NCBI GenBank assembly: GCA_005281725.1
Contig: SSBO01000012.1
Span: 17,712,561-17,776,560, forward strand
Length of the DNA: 64,000 nt
Source of the DNA: Wuchereria bancrofti
Taxonomy: Eukaryota > Nematoda > Chromadorea > Rhabditida > Onchocercidae
Reading direction: 5' to 3'
Both the position numbers and the translations under genes were made by a program. The notes under the pieces were generated by a model. The model saw only the letters and a program-made list of their open reading frames with translations, ran no database searches and was not told where the DNA came from. Below are positions 12,952-27,863 of the stretch, piece after piece. Numbering within the stretch: position 1 is the stretch's first letter; the number at the start of each line of letters is the position of its first letter.

Positions 12952-15755
12952 ATGATCCGAAAAACATGTGTTCTATGGAAATACATTTCGCCAGTGTTTT
13001 CTGAGATGGGATTCCATTCAACTAATGGATGTAGATATTTATGGAATTCACGAAAGGTAAGTTCTCGATCGCAGTATGCGTTTATCCTTGTGAAATTTCG
13101 GAGTGAAAATATTTCCTTGTGCCGCTTTTTCATCCAACTTCTTCCCTTTGCTTTTTATTTTACCACCTTAAAATTCATTTGGATTTCGAAAAAAATGATT
13201 TTTTAATTCCTGACATGCCCTCTCAATTTAGAATTTAAACGAATTGTCGGCTTGCGCAATTATGATTTAAAACTCTGTAATAAAACTCATCTTTAAACTT
13301 AAATTGTAAGAGGAATGCTAGTTCGTTTTGTGTATAAACCGCTGTTTTTCAGACACCTATCAGGTGGTGTTCCAATGAACCAATTTTTAAAATTCGTAAA
13401 AGGATTCAGTGGGGCGAGTCATTTGAACAACAAACGTGCACTGAACCAGAAACATCTTCTATTGTTCAAACAATTAGGATTATTTGATTTTTTATTCTTA
13501 TCTTGGACGATAATAATGGTTTTTTGAAATTGATTTCTTATAATATTTTTCGCAGGAACAAAGACAGTACATTTTCATTGCATTGTTACGACAGTCTTTA
13601 AAAAAATTGTGCAAGAAATATTGTAAATGATTATACGTTAACTACCAGTGATCTGTCCTAATAAATAAATTGAACAGTATTTTGAAATAATTATATTTAC
13701 GTCAAAATTATATTCAAGATATTATCGTGTTTTAGGTGAAACCCGCTTTGCGCTGAACAGGAACACTTAGCGGTTTATATAGTATTCTATATTTATTGCA
13801 GGAGGATCAATCATAAATCGATTGAACAATATGTTTGATTTTGGTTTTGGTCGATTTCAATAACAGAGGCAAAGACTCTTGCCGAAGCAACTATGTTAAA
13901 CCAGTTATAATTCGCAAAATGTTCAGCAGCTTGATCAGCGGACACAGCATGAAAACTTTTTCAAAAAGTGAAAAATAGAATTTAAAATTGGAACTCAGAA
14001 AGGCATGCTTAATACGACCTCAAGATCAAGTTACGAAAGAAATGCTAGCAGCAATTTTTTTTTATTTGCTATATTTAAATTTCTCGTTGCATCCAAAGGA
14101 AATAAAAAATTTTCATGTTTGGAAATTGACAAATATAGTTAGTTATATATAATTTATTTTTTTCACTGTGAAATTTGATGTATCAGTTAAAGGATATATT
14201 TCTTACTAAAAAAAATAGAAAAAAGAAATTGGTCTCTTTTCTAGTAAAATAACCTTTTCTAAAACTTGGAACTTTTAAAGGTGAAACATCAACTTTTAGA
14301 AGAGGTTATTTTACCTTGAACATTGTTCCCAACATGTTCCTGTCGATCTACATAATCGTGGAAATCTATACAATCCTTAAAAAATTATTTTTTTTTTATT
14401 TCATTGTTTCTTATTTTTTTTTATTTTTTCTTTTTTACATTAGTAAGTAGTCCACTGGAAGTTTTAAAATTTGGACCGTTCCGCTGCTCAGCTATATTTT
14501 GATTGCGCTAATCGATTTCCATATTTGAATCTTTGCACCGGCAAGTTTATTCATTCATTTTTAAATCCACCCCAGTTTCCAAATTCACTTTGTGGAGTCT
14601 GTTGTTATTTTTCACGTAAGTGTTGTACTTCCCACTAAAATTGGAATTAGCAAATACTATTTTAGTTAATAAATGTCGTTTTCATCTAAATTGCTTTTGC
14701 TGCAGCGCTTTGCTTACCAGACTATCTTTCGACATGATACTTCGACATAAGCTCACCCTGATGCATACTTGGTTAGTCCATTTCTCTGCTCAGTCTTTGT
14801 ATCACTGAACTTTTATTTGTGTGTTTTTCATAGTTTGCTATCTGTGTAATTTCTTCTCTTTTTGTTTAATCCATAGTTTTCTTTTCTTCTTTTCAAGCTT
14901 CTTGAGGGATTGATTGTTTACAGGATGGTGCTTGTTCGCTTACAGTCTGTTTTAGAAGTAGCAGCTTTTATTAAACTCAGAAACAGTGTTACCGAAATTA
15001 TGTTTCGTGACGTTGATAAACGTCTAAGAGTTGCCTCGGTATTTTTTCGTGATTCTTAGTAAATAGAGCTTCATGCAACGTAGCATTTCTTTGATTTTCA
15101 CTCTGCTGAAACCTTCGTAAGTTTTTCAGGAAGAATTGCACGAAATATTGACCATAAAAGTGACAAACGTCGTATAGCCGGTTTGTACTTGCAAACATTT
15201 CTCAAGTATGATGACGTTAATACATTATTTTTTAGTTCTCTATATTCACAATTTTGATTTTGATTATTTTGTGATTTGTCAGTTTTTCTGTTTTTATATA
15301 ATGCATTATTCAGGGATTTCTGTCCGATGATACTACATTAGCTGGAGCGTTATGGCGTAATCTTTATATGCAACGATTCGTAAATCCAGTTCATCTCAAT
15401 CGAGCAGTTTATTATGTGCGCGGAACGGTTTGTTTCAATTGTAAATAAAAACAAATGTTAGTATAATGAAGCCTACACAAGATTATTTTTGAACACTAAA
15501 AAAATTATTTAAGATGAAATTATGGAAGGGAGGAGTCCAGAACACAAATTTTGATGAATACGGTCTATAATTATTTGTAAATTTTGCTAGTTTCAAATGG
15601 CGTACTTGGACAGTCTCAGCTTGAAGGAGATCCTTTTACAAGGTATCAAGAACTGAAAAACTGCACTTCCAAGAAATCAGCGATAAAAATGCTTTTGAGG
15701 TGGCTTATTCATGTAGCTTATTCATTAATGAAGCAAAAATATAAGCATCTCTAAA
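12952..15755 (+). pseudogene. UQCC1 pseudogene (duplication copy 1)
   Basis: Exon by exon it matches the intact UQCC1 at 29638-32462, but it carries several inactivating changes. The donor after exon 2 reads CAATTAGG where the intact copy has CAGTTAGG. Exon 3 (from about 13802) has deletions, stops and a scrambled frame. In the exon holding the conserved Trp (14706 on), TGG has become TGA (14735-14737), followed by a short insertion. Exon 6 (about 15130) has lost one base. The last exon lost its AG acceptor ('tttcaa' versus 'ttttag') and has another Trp-to-TGA stop (15654-15656). The first exon with its mitochondrial-type leader is still open. It lies directly upstream of the cox1 insertion. 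Confidence 0.9.
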
Positions 15756-16163
15756 ATAAATTGTCCTGGTGTTATCATGCGTTCATCTATTAATGATCTA
15801 TTAATGAATAAAGAATAATTAGCAAAGCAAGTTCATGTAGGTTTAAGCTACTTTTTTGAAGTTACTTCATCATAAATAATCCAAAGTAGAATTGAATTAG
15901 GGTACCCATTTAGTACATTCCTCGCTTTCCATCCATTTTCTTTTAAATTCCTGTTCCATTTTTGCTACGAAAAGAAGTATTTACATTTTAAGTCTTCACC
16001 GTTTCTATAACCAGCGTAAATATTTCCCAAAGATATAGACGGCAAAATGAATGTAGAGATTTCGTACAAGATAGCCTAGAGATTGCGTACAAATCTGAAG
16101 AACAAGTTTCTAGGCTTTTCAGTTTGCAAGAAGAAAGGAAAACGGAGACTTAAATTTCTTTTC

Positions 16164-17382
<1,219 letters not shown>

Positions 17383-17443
17383 CACTACAAATTCAAGTAT
17401 GAAATTTTTTTTTCTTATTAATTCTCTTTTTTTCTATTTTCAG

Positions 17444-17621
17444 AGGTTGAAATGCAAGAATGTTTTCTCAATTAGCATTATTTTTATTTTACTTCTCATT
17501 AACTTTTGACTTATCTTTATTGGGTAAAATGAAACATGAATATTGTGGTCATTATATAGCGCCGAAATTTTGTGGATGTAAAAGAATAGTGCCCAACCCA
17601 ACTATATTTGGAAATGTTATG
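17444..17621 (+). CDS. possible first exon with a signal-peptide-like start
   Basis: After a strong acceptor, 'ctattttcag' (ending 17443), an ATG at 17460 opens 54 codons that end at a perfect GTAAGT donor (17622). The first ~20 residues are hydrophobic (LALFLFYFSLTF), then Cys- and Lys-rich (EYCGHY, FCGCK). The splice phase does not fit the next hda-4 exon, which would hit a stop at once, so it may be a separate small secreted protein, or noise. Later exons were not found. Confidence 0.3.
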
Positions 17622-18012
17622 GTAAGTGAGCTTAAGGAAAAAATTTTAAATGGATTGTTTCTAAAAATGAATGATTTAATCCATACATGCATCTTCTTAT
17701 TATTTGGTAACTATTTGATTTATTGTTTGCTTCCATTTTTTATTGTCGAAGAAGAGTCATTAAATTTCTATTAAAAATTTCTAATCTAATCTAATCTATC
17801 TACCTATCCACTATCTCATGATATATTATGATTCATAAAGTAGTAGCTAATTTCTTTAATAAAATCTAACCTTGAATTTTGGATCATAACTGACTAATTT
17901 ATATTAAATGTTGGTTCAGGTAACGTATTACTTGCAAAAAAAAAGAAATTCAGATAATGTAGTATTTACAAAAATGAATAAATGCTTATAGAAAATATTT
18001 ATCATCATACAG

Positions 18013-21000
18013 TATCGTGGTTAAGCTGCATGGAAGGTGAAACCTCACAGCAAATGCATACTGGTTCAGTGCAAACACCGATTGCACTTTCATCATTGCA
18101 TTTTGAATCCTATTACATTCCTTCAACGATGCATGCGGTGCATGGAACATTGCAACCATCGGATTATCAATTACGTAAAGTAAGCAGTGAACCAAATTTG
18201 GAAATGCGAATTCGTGCCAAACTTCTTAATAAAAGTGCTGGTCCATTGCAATCACAAAGTAGTGCTTTTGCATTCACGCAGCGAACCTCTCAAAGGTATT
18301 TTTCCTTTAAAACATATATTTAGTTTTTCTTTTTTTAGTTTGTTTTATTCCATTATAACTTAGTTTGTTTAATAAAAAAGTGATAAAATAATTGGATTTT
18401 AGTCGAAATACATCTTTACTATTCATTTTTTTTCATCTGTTCAAAATTCTATTTTAATTTTAAAAAATTGTATAAAATTATTAGAAAGAATTAATATTCA
18501 TATTATCTGTATTAAGTGTATTTAATTAATTTATAGCAGTGATGCACCAATGGATATTGATCTTGGTGGTAGTACATCATCTGCAGAGCTTAAAACATAT
18601 ACTATTAGCTACATCACCTCATTTAATAATTCCATCGCCATCTTTACCAAATCTTACTTCACCAGCTCAAATACCAATGGATATGTCAGCATTACTTGCA
18701 CAAGCTTTGTATTCACCATTTTTTTCAACGCCATCACTTATTGCAAGTAATCCGTTGCAACCATCATTTTCAATGGTTGATTCAGGATTTAATTTAAATA
18801 ATACATTAAGTGGTAAGTTAATATTATCACTTTTTTCTTTTTTCTAGTAGTACTTTTTTTGTTTTTTTGTTTTTTACTCTTTCGTTTATTATTCTATTTC
18901 TGCTTTATTTACTTTTTTTAAAAATATTTCTTTTTGTAGCTAATAAACTATATTTTGTGATTATTTCTTCTATTCCTATCAGAATATGAGTTTATATTTT
19001 AGAAGGTACAAAACGTAATTTGATGAAATTTGATACTCGAAATCAAAATACAGTGTTATCACTTGGTGGTTATCCATCATTGCTGAAACAACAATTGCGT
19101 GATTTAGTACTCAGACGTAAATCTTTAGTTCGTGAACCAGAAGATGAAACAGCGCTCGAGGCGCAACTTTTATCATGCTTACAAAGTGGATCAGTATTAA
19201 GTACACAGTTGAAGACAGTATTTTGGAAAAGTTAAAAGTTTTATTGTTTATAATTAACAAGTTTTATTGGTGCGGAAGACTTATTGTAATTTTGGAAAGT
19301 ATGTTTTTTAACTTATATTAATATTGTAATTTTAAAAAATGAGATGTTGGCTGTGCTATATAGAAGTTACATTACATTATCAATATTCTAGGTTGGTTTA
19401 TTGAACTGAGCAAACTCAGTTCTTCATTTTAAATGGTCATAATTTGAATTAAGTGAGTGATTGATGTGCAAAAATGGAATATTGTTTGGTAAATAGTTTC
19501 TCACCTAAATATGTCAATATTTCAAGAAAATTACAAAAACGCTTTACTTTTGATGTATAACTCCTAAGGTGAAAGCAATGTATGGGGATTCTTAATTTAT
19601 TCTTAAACGATTTGTATTTGAGAGTAATTTAATCTAAATTTAAGTCTTTTTAACAGCAATTAACTAGCACTTCTAGTGTAACAAGAATTTCCAAATAGAA
19701 AAACTGTTTTGTTGAATTATGATATAATATTGTTTATTTTAGGTTTGGTATATGATCCTGCAATGGCAAAGCATCAGTGTTTTTGTGGTAATAATAAGAA
19801 TCACGTGGAACACGGTGAACGTGTGCAATCAATTTGGTCACGATTACAGGAAGGTGGTTTGGTTGAAAAGTGTGAACGAGTATTTGCTCTAAAGCACCAT
19901 TAAAATGTTGAGAACGTTCATGCAGCAACATATGTTACCTTCTTTGCTGTATCACCAACNTTCAAAATTCTATTTTAATTTTAAAAAATTGTATAAAATT
20001 ATTAGAAAGAATTAATATTCATATTATCTGTATTAAGTGTATTTAATTAATTTATAGCAGTGATGCACCAATGGATATTGATCTTGGTGGTAGTACATCA
20101 TCTGCAGAGCTTAAAACATATACTATTAGCTACATCACCTCATTTAATAATTCCATCGCCATCTTTACCAAATCTTACTTCACCAGCTCAAATACCAATG
20201 GATATGTCAGCATTACTTGCACAAGCTTTGTATTCACCATTTTTTTCAACGCCATCACTTATTGCAAGTAATCCGTTGCAACCATCATTTTCAATGGTTG
20301 ATTCAGGATTTAATTTAAATAATACATTAAGTGGTAAGTTAATATTATCACTTTTTTCTTTTTTCTAGTAGTACTTTTTTTGTTTTTTTGTTTTTTACTC
20401 TTTCGTTTATTATTCTATTTCTGCTTTATTTACTTTTTTTAAAAATATTTCTTTTTGTAGCTAATAAACTATATTTTGTGATTATTTCTTCTATTCCTAT
20501 CAGAATATGAGTTTATATTTTAGAAGGTACAAAACGTAATTTGATGAAATTTGATACTCGAAATCAAAATACAGTGTTATCACTTGGTGGTTATCCATCA
20601 TTGCTGAAACAACAATTGCGTGATTTAGTACTCAGACGTAAATCTTTAGTTCGTGAACCAGAAGATGAAACAGCGCTCGAGGCGCAACTTTTATCATGCT
20701 TACAAAGTGGATCAGTATTAAGTACACAGTTGAAGACAGTATTTTGGAAAAGTTAAAAGTTTTATTGTTTATAATTAACAAGTTTTATTGGTGCGGAAGA
20801 CTTATTGTAATTTTGGAAAGTATGTTTTTTAACTTATATTAATATTGTAATTTTAAAAAATGAGATGTTGGCTGTGCTATATAGAAGTTACATTACATTA
20901 TCAATATTCTAGGTTGGTTTATTGAACTGAGCAAACTCAGTTCTTCATTTTAAATGGTCATAATTTGAATTAAGTGAGTGATTGATGTGCAAAAATGGAA

Positions 21001-24000
21001 TATTGTTTGGTAAATAGTTTCTCACCTAAATATGTCAATATTTCAAGAAAATTACAAAAACGCTTTACTTTTGATGTATAACTCCTAAGGTGAAAGCAAT
21101 GTATGGGGATTCTTAATTTATTCTTAAACGATTTGTATTTGAGAGTAATTTAATCTAAATTTAAGTCTTTTTAACAGCAATTAACTAGCACTTCTAGTGT
21201 AACAAGAATTTCCAAATAGAAAAACTGTTTTGTTGAATTATGATATAATATTGTTTATTTTAGGTTTGGTATATGATCCTGCAATGGCAAAGCATCAGTG
21301 TTTTTGTGGTAATAATAAGAATCACGTGGAACACGGTGAACGTGTGCAATCAATTTGGTCACGATTACAGGAAGGTGGTTTGGTTGAAAAGTGTGAACGA
21401 GTATTTGCTCTAAAGCACCATTAAAATGTTGAGAACGTTCATGCAGCAACATATGTTACCTTCTTTGCTGTATCACCAACAGCTTGCCTCAAGGTAACAT
21501 GCTTTATTGAGTACTTTGTTGATCTAAATTGTAAGCAAGATAAAATTAATAAAAAAAAAAGCATGCTCAAACTTAATTAATAGTCTTTTTTTGCATTGTC
21601 AACCTTACTTATGCGATTAATTTACATGTGAAATTTTAACTGATATGTTTATGATGATATAATTTGAAAAATATATCTAAACTAGAAGTAATTTTATTCT
21701 AAAATAGTATCATTCTAAAATTAAGAAAAAAGTACTGTCCTATTTATAGATGGAACCATCACAGTTATCTGTAAAAAGTTTTGTGCAAAAAAGTTTTGTG
21801 GTGGCATTGGATTCAGATACATATTTCAATGATGCTTCAACACAGTTAGCAGCAGGTATTGCTGTTGGTTCTTTAGCTGAACTAGCACTACAGGTGTTTT
21901 TTCTTTAAAAATATTTTAATGCATATATATTTCAATTTGTCACTTTATATTCACAATTAAAATAAGTAGATAAGATTAGAAAATTCAGTTTTACTTTTAT
22001 TTCTAAATAAGAGACTACAAAAAAATCATTATTTTTATCAATATAAAATTCAACATAAATCATAAATATATTTTTTTTTCATTTATCAACATAAATAAAA
22101 TATAATTTGTAAATTACTAAGTACATACAGGTGGTAGAATCAAGGCTACGAAATGGTTTTGCATGCATAAGACCTCCAGGACATCATGCTGAATGTAATC
22201 AAGCAATGGGTTTTTGCTTTTTGAATAATGTTGCAATTACAGTCAAATATTTACAGCAGTCAAATATTTAAGAGTAATTTTTTTCATTATAATTAATATG
22301 ATAATTTTTATATTAATTTTAGTCATTTTGAAATCATCAATGTAACCTTAAAAGCTCAAATTTTCAGTCACCAGAACATATGATAGATGACTTATTAACT
22401 TATAAAAGTACTTCTTATTAATGTTGTGTTTTTTTTTTCTTCGTATAAATTTATTGATATACTAAGAAGAGTTTTTAAGCGATATGCTGAATAGTGTTCA
22501 CGAATAGCAATAATTGATTGGGATGTTCATCACGACAATGGTACACAAATTTGTTTTGAAGCTGATGCTTCGGTGCTATATTTATCTCTTCACGATAACG
22601 GCAATTTTTTTCCGGGTACAGGAGCTGTTACTGAGGTTAGTGATTTTATCATTAAGATTAGTAGGATGAATTTGTTTTGGAATTTCAGTGGAATACTTTT
22701 TGCATTGATATTTTGATAATTATTTTGTTATGTCAGTTTTTTCTTTCCTTTTTTGATTATTTATTATTTTATAATACAAAAAGTTTGTAAACATATATAA
22801 ATGTTATTTGTAAAGTAATTATTAATTTTTTCATACATTTAAATTTTTGTAAAGCTAATTATTTTATAGGTAGGTGTTGGATCGGGTAAAGGTTATACAG
22901 TGAATATACCATTTTCGAGTGAAATGATGGATGATGCTGATTATTTAGCGGCATGGCGTGTTATTGTTGCGCCTGTATTAAATCAATTTAAACCAACATT
23001 TATTATTGTTTCAGCTGGCTTTGATGCCGCATGTGGACATCCTCAAGCTCTTGGAGGGTATGATTTTGAAGAATTTTTTTTTCAACCATTTTATTTGTTA
23101 AAAGAAATAATTCTGTGAAAACAACGTTGCTAAATAGTTCTAAATGGAATAAATGATTTATTGGAATTATGCTAAATACTATTCAGATTATTTTAGTTTC
23201 TTTTTGCAGCTATAATTTATCACCACAGCTATTTGGCTATTTTACACAACAACTTATGAACTAAGCCGGTGGACGTGTTGTACTTTCCTTGGAAGGTGGT
23301 TACGATCTTGATATTATATCAGATTCAGCTGAANTACTATTCAGATTATTTTAGTTTCTTTTTGCAGCTATAATTTATCACCACAGCTATTTGGCTATTT
23401 TACACAACAACTTATGAACTAAGCCGGTGGACGTGTTGTACTTTCCTTGGAAGGTGGTTACGATCTTGATATTATATCAGATTCAGCTGAAGAATGTGTT
23501 AAGGTAGCTTTCTTTCATTGTATCTTGATTTTTAGTTTAAAAAATGTTGTTATTCATTCGAATTTAATATTAAAAGAAAACTTCTAATTCATTTTTTGCT
23601 TCCAGTCGATATATGTATTCTTCTAGCAAGTTTTGGAGGAGCAAAATTTTTTTATTCTGGCAATTTTTCAATTAAAATTTTTAATATTGTAGGCATTATG
23701 TGTGAAAATCCTGAGACAACCGGGAAATTAAGTGATAAAGCTTTGAATGCATTTCCTAAACAAAGTGCACAGGAAACAATACAAAACGTTTAGTAGCTTA
23801 TAAGTTTTATTCATTTTTTTCTGAATTTTTACCAGGGAAATTTTTTTTGTTATCATCGTGATAAAATTGATTACTTATGTATAACTTTAAAATATATTAT
23901 ATTGAAATTAATATGGCAATGTTTTTGCATAATTCAACATTAGATGCATCCATTTTCTATTNTATAAGTTTTATTCATTTTTTTCTGAATTTTTACCAGG

Positions 24001-24250
24001 GAAATTTTTTTTGTTATCATCGTGATAAAATTGATTACTTATGTATAACTTTAAAATATATTATATTGAAATTAATATGGCAATGTTTTTGCATAATTCA
24101 ACATTAGATGCATCCATTTTCTATTTGCATATTTAAGGTAATCGCTATTCATAAAAGTATTGGCCATCGCTAACAGCAGCACAGGGCATTAATAGCAGTG
24201 AACTTCAATGGCAAGCAGTGGCGCGAAAATTTGCTTCGCTGTCTGTTTGA
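18013..24250 (+). CDS. hda-4: class IIa histone deacetylase, HDA-4/HDAC4-like; reading frame broken
   Basis: Nuclear transcriptional co-repressor that binds MEF2 and is controlled by 14-3-3. The 5' exon (18013-18295) has the family hallmark SSEPNLEMR. Exon 4 has the RRKSLV phospho-site. The catalytic domain runs from [13 protein letters not shown] (19743/21264) through 21750-21893, RPPGHHAE (22131-22258), DWDVHH (22508-22635), GFDAACGHP (22870-23057), LEGGYDL (23368-23503), 23693-23787 and 24138-24250. Damage: a frame switch in exon 3 (about 18590-18620); TAA at 21422-21424; frame loss in exon 6 near 21790-21812; TAA at 23420-23422 where LMNLAGG is expected; one base lost near 23700; one A lost near 24150. 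Exons 3-5 and the LEGGYDL exon appear twice only because of unmerged contig overlaps. Either a pseudogene or poor consensus; the N-terminal start is unresolved. Confidence 0.85.
18440..21480. repeat. exact 1520-bp overlap around an N (assembly artefact)
   Basis: Bases 18440-19959 recur without visible change at 19961-21480, with one N (19960) between them. Three hda-4 exons and their introns are therefore shown twice. Identity through introns plus the N at the join argues for unmerged contig ends, not a biological duplication. Confidence 0.93.
23177..23491. repeat. exact 157-bp overlap around an N (assembly artefact)
   Basis: Bases 23177-23333 are repeated at 23335-23491 across one N (23334). 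This doubles the hda-4 exon encoding LSLEGGYDL, including its in-frame TAA. Confidence 0.93.
23799..24125. repeat. exact 163-bp overlap around an N (assembly artefact)
   Basis: Bases 23799-23961 are repeated at 23963-24125 across one N (23962), inside the last intron of hda-4. Confidence 0.93.
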
Positions 24251-27177
24251 GCGGAATGATGTTTCTTTCGATAAATTATTCAGGTTTCGTTTTCCAAATT
24301 TTCAGAAGTGTGTTCGATTTTATTTTTGTTTTATTTTTTTGTGATATTTGTAATGTGACTTTCAGCATTTGAATATATTTAGCAAAATCAATTATTTAAA
24401 GATAGGCGAAAACTGTAAATCAAACTTAAAGATTGAGATGGTAGGGAAAATTCAGGTTTTTGTAGTAATTAAACTGTAGCCAAATGCATTCTTGACTTTT
24501 TATTAACACTTCTTAGAAATATAAAGGAATTAAAAAAAAATTAGAGAAGGTATACCTATTTTCTTCATTTTTTTTAAGAAAAATTGCGCCTAAATCATCA
24601 GTTATTCAAATAAGAATTTATAATTTTTCAAAATTTAATTTAAAATTGAATTTATTCTTCTAAAAAAAATTATTGCGAATAAATCTCACTTAAATGAGGG
24701 TATTATACTGAAAGCCGATGTGGCTTAGTGATATTTGATAGCATTGTTCATCTATCATAAACTTTCTAACTTTTGTCTCATTTTTGTAACAGTTTTTAGT
24801 TTTTGTATTGTTGCAATGGATATTTCTGTGCATTTACTTTTCCTGTAAAAATATCTTTTGTTCAACTTTTGCCTAAATTTTGCTTCACTATAAACTGACA
24901 ATCAAAATTTGTAATTTTTTTTTGAAATGAAAGATTTATTATTTGAGCTTAAAAAAATCGAAACTTATAAGTAATTTAAAAAAAAAAATGTGCATTTCGA
25001 TCTAATCCTATTTTGTTTGTATATGTTTTCTGTCTGATTACAAAACGTTAATTTTTTATGGTATTGATTGCATAACGAATGTTATTAACGGGAAAAGGGG
25101 AAATGTCTTTCACTCTTATTTCGGTAATCATTTTCGCTAAACATTAATCATTAATTGCTATAAGAATAATTTTTTCATTTGAAAAAAACTGTGAATTAAG
25201 TGTTAAAATTAATCGAGAAAAGTGATGTTATAATTGACTGTTTATTCGAATTTGATAGTTAATTAATATTCTATTCTCATTTTTAATGAGTAGAAAAAAA
25301 TTTGATAAATTTGTGATAACTTTTAGTCTCCCTGTCCACGGATGATAAGCAGGTGTATGTATATTCAATAACAGTTATAATAATGCGTTTATTTGGATAT
25401 TATCACTTGTTTAAAAATTGTTTTTCTATTTTATTTCTCATTAATAATATGACTGAATTATAAAAATTATTTTTTTTTTATTTCAGTGATAAAAATAATG
25501 CCAAAGTTTTGTGTTGATAAACAGTGATGGTTGTTTTCCTTAATTTAATTATGATAGAACATCGAAACTCTTTATTCCATTTCCATTCTTTCGGAGCAAA
25601 AATAATGATAAATAAAGCATTGTATGTTGAAAATAATTTTATGATTGAAAACGGGAAACTTGACCAATGGTTGCCACTTGCAGTGATAATTGAAACTTTT
25701 AATCAATAGCTGTAACCAAAGAATGAATTTATACATTCTTTAGCGGAACTTTCTTCACCAAAAAAAAGAGTGTATGAAACATTTTTCTTTTTTTATTGAT
25801 AAAAAGCACCAATTCAAGTGAAAACAAGCTTTAGAAACAAAAGTTTATCTCTTTCTAACCCTTTTAATTCCTATGGAATCCAGAAAATACCAAATCTGTA
25901 CCAAAATTATACATTAACCATATTTCAATCAAAATTTAACAAATTGTCAAAGATCATTTTCTATTGTCGCATCAAGTGATTATTGTAAATTTATATGAAA
26001 TATAGAAGTTAGGTAGTAAATTTTTTTCTTTTTTTTTCTGATCAGTTTTTGATATGTGTTAAATAAAGTAATTTTTTTTTCTTTTCATTCATATTTCGTT
26101 CTCGAAAAGTAAAGGAAGAAGAAAAAGTAATTATAATTATGTGAAAAAAAAAATAACTAACCCTAGAAAAAAATTTTTTTTTAGAATCATTTTTTCAACT
26201 ATTCTAAATTTGACTTTCAGTTAGACGATTAGGAAATCGGAGTGAAATTAACATCGATCCTTGATTTACCTATTATTACTCTGCTCATTTCGTTCATTTC
26301 CACATGATCGTCCGTTTTGCAATGATCTTTATCGTTGCTAATGTGAATTCCTATAATTATGCAAAAATTATTTAAGAAATTATTAACTCTATGCATAAAA
26401 TAATCATATAATCAAAGACGCTAATAATTAATAATTACTGATCGGCAGTGATCAATTATTTTACATTACATAAACTTATAGAATCATAACATATCACTAA
26501 TTGTAATCGTTTATTTGCAGTTAAATTTCGAATTATTAAACTTTTTAAATTAGTAATTTGTTTTTATCTGATTTAATTATTTATTAATTTTGTTTCCAGT
26601 TATTATCATTTTGATAATATAATAGTTATATTAAACATAAACCATCTAATCTATTCAATGTATAATTCAATTTTTTTATGAATAAATAATGAAGGTGTAC
26701 CAAGTGATAAATGATAGAACCAAACACCAAATGCTGCGCCGCAAATGGAACAAAGATTCGTATCAAAAACCATTTATAATTTCGATAATTGAAAAGGAAA
26801 AAAGAATGAATTAGAATTTAAATGAAAATTTAAAAAAATAAATTAGAATTTAAATGGAGAAAAGAAAACAAAAGAAAAAGAACCTAGTTATATTTTAAAC
26901 TTTTAAATTTGTTGTAAAAAAAGTTTTATATAAATTAAATTTTTTCTTTGTAATAAAAATGTTTTTAAGTTCTTGTATAATTATAGAAAACAATGAGAAA
27001 TTCATAAGTCACTGTAAAGTTATCTTTTATAAAATGCAATATTAACTATTATTAAATGTTATAACTAAAATCTAAATATTGATTAATTTAAATTTTGCGT
27101 TTTTTTTTGTAAATTAAAAAAATAAAAAAGAAACTTGAAACATCTCAATCATAACCAACAGTGAATGCTAAAAGTTT

Positions 27178-27299
27178 CAGCCCGAGATCTCTTGCCGGAT
27201 TAATCTTGCCATCTGCATTTGCAGTAACACGTACAGCAATTAAAATAATTGAAAAGATCTACGATTGCACCGCTGGTGGAATTTTATTTCGTGGATCAG
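27178..27299 (+). other. isolated exon-like open stretch
   Basis: Flanked by a plausible acceptor 'agtttcag' and a GGATCA|GTAAAC donor. It encodes about 40 residues including a Leu/Ala-rich stretch and IYDCTAGG, and is more GC-rich than its surroundings. No partner exons and no known family; it may be a lone exon, a gene remnant or chance. Confidence 0.25.
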
Positions 27300-27863
27300 T
27301 AAACTTATCATACAGAATGTTAGGAGTGCTGTGCCAACAAACTACAAATATTCATATAACAATGACAATTTTTTAATTTATATTTCAAAATCTAAAAAAA
27401 GAAAAAATTTTGCATTATTTTTGGAAAAAATAAATTATGTGAAATGATAGAAGTACCAGCAAACTATATAATTTTATAAAAATAAAATAATAAAAAAAAA
27501 TAGAATACTGTTAATATGCATTTGCACTTCAATATGATAAATATTACGAATGAAATGTGATTAATAGGAAATAATTTAATCTATATTCTAGGAAAAGTAT
27601 ACAGAACTAAAAAATAGCGATAACATACTTTTACAATAATAACAATAATAATATAAAAATAGTTCTTATTGATCTATGAGATATATTTGATATGAATTTC
27701 TATAAATTTGATATGAAAATTGGATGATGATATGAATTTGTAATATTTCATGAGTTTATTTTAAAATAATAATGTTATAGATCAGATAGGAAAAAAGGAA
27801 GAAAGAATTAAAAAAACAACCTGATCAAAGATGCAACCAGTGTTGTGGAAGCAAAATTTCTCT

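Noticed and set aside
18440..21480. Apparent tandem duplication of three hda-4 exons
   Set aside because: Copies show no difference even in introns and are separated by a single N; the same pattern occurs at three other Ns. Assembly overlap is the simpler explanation.
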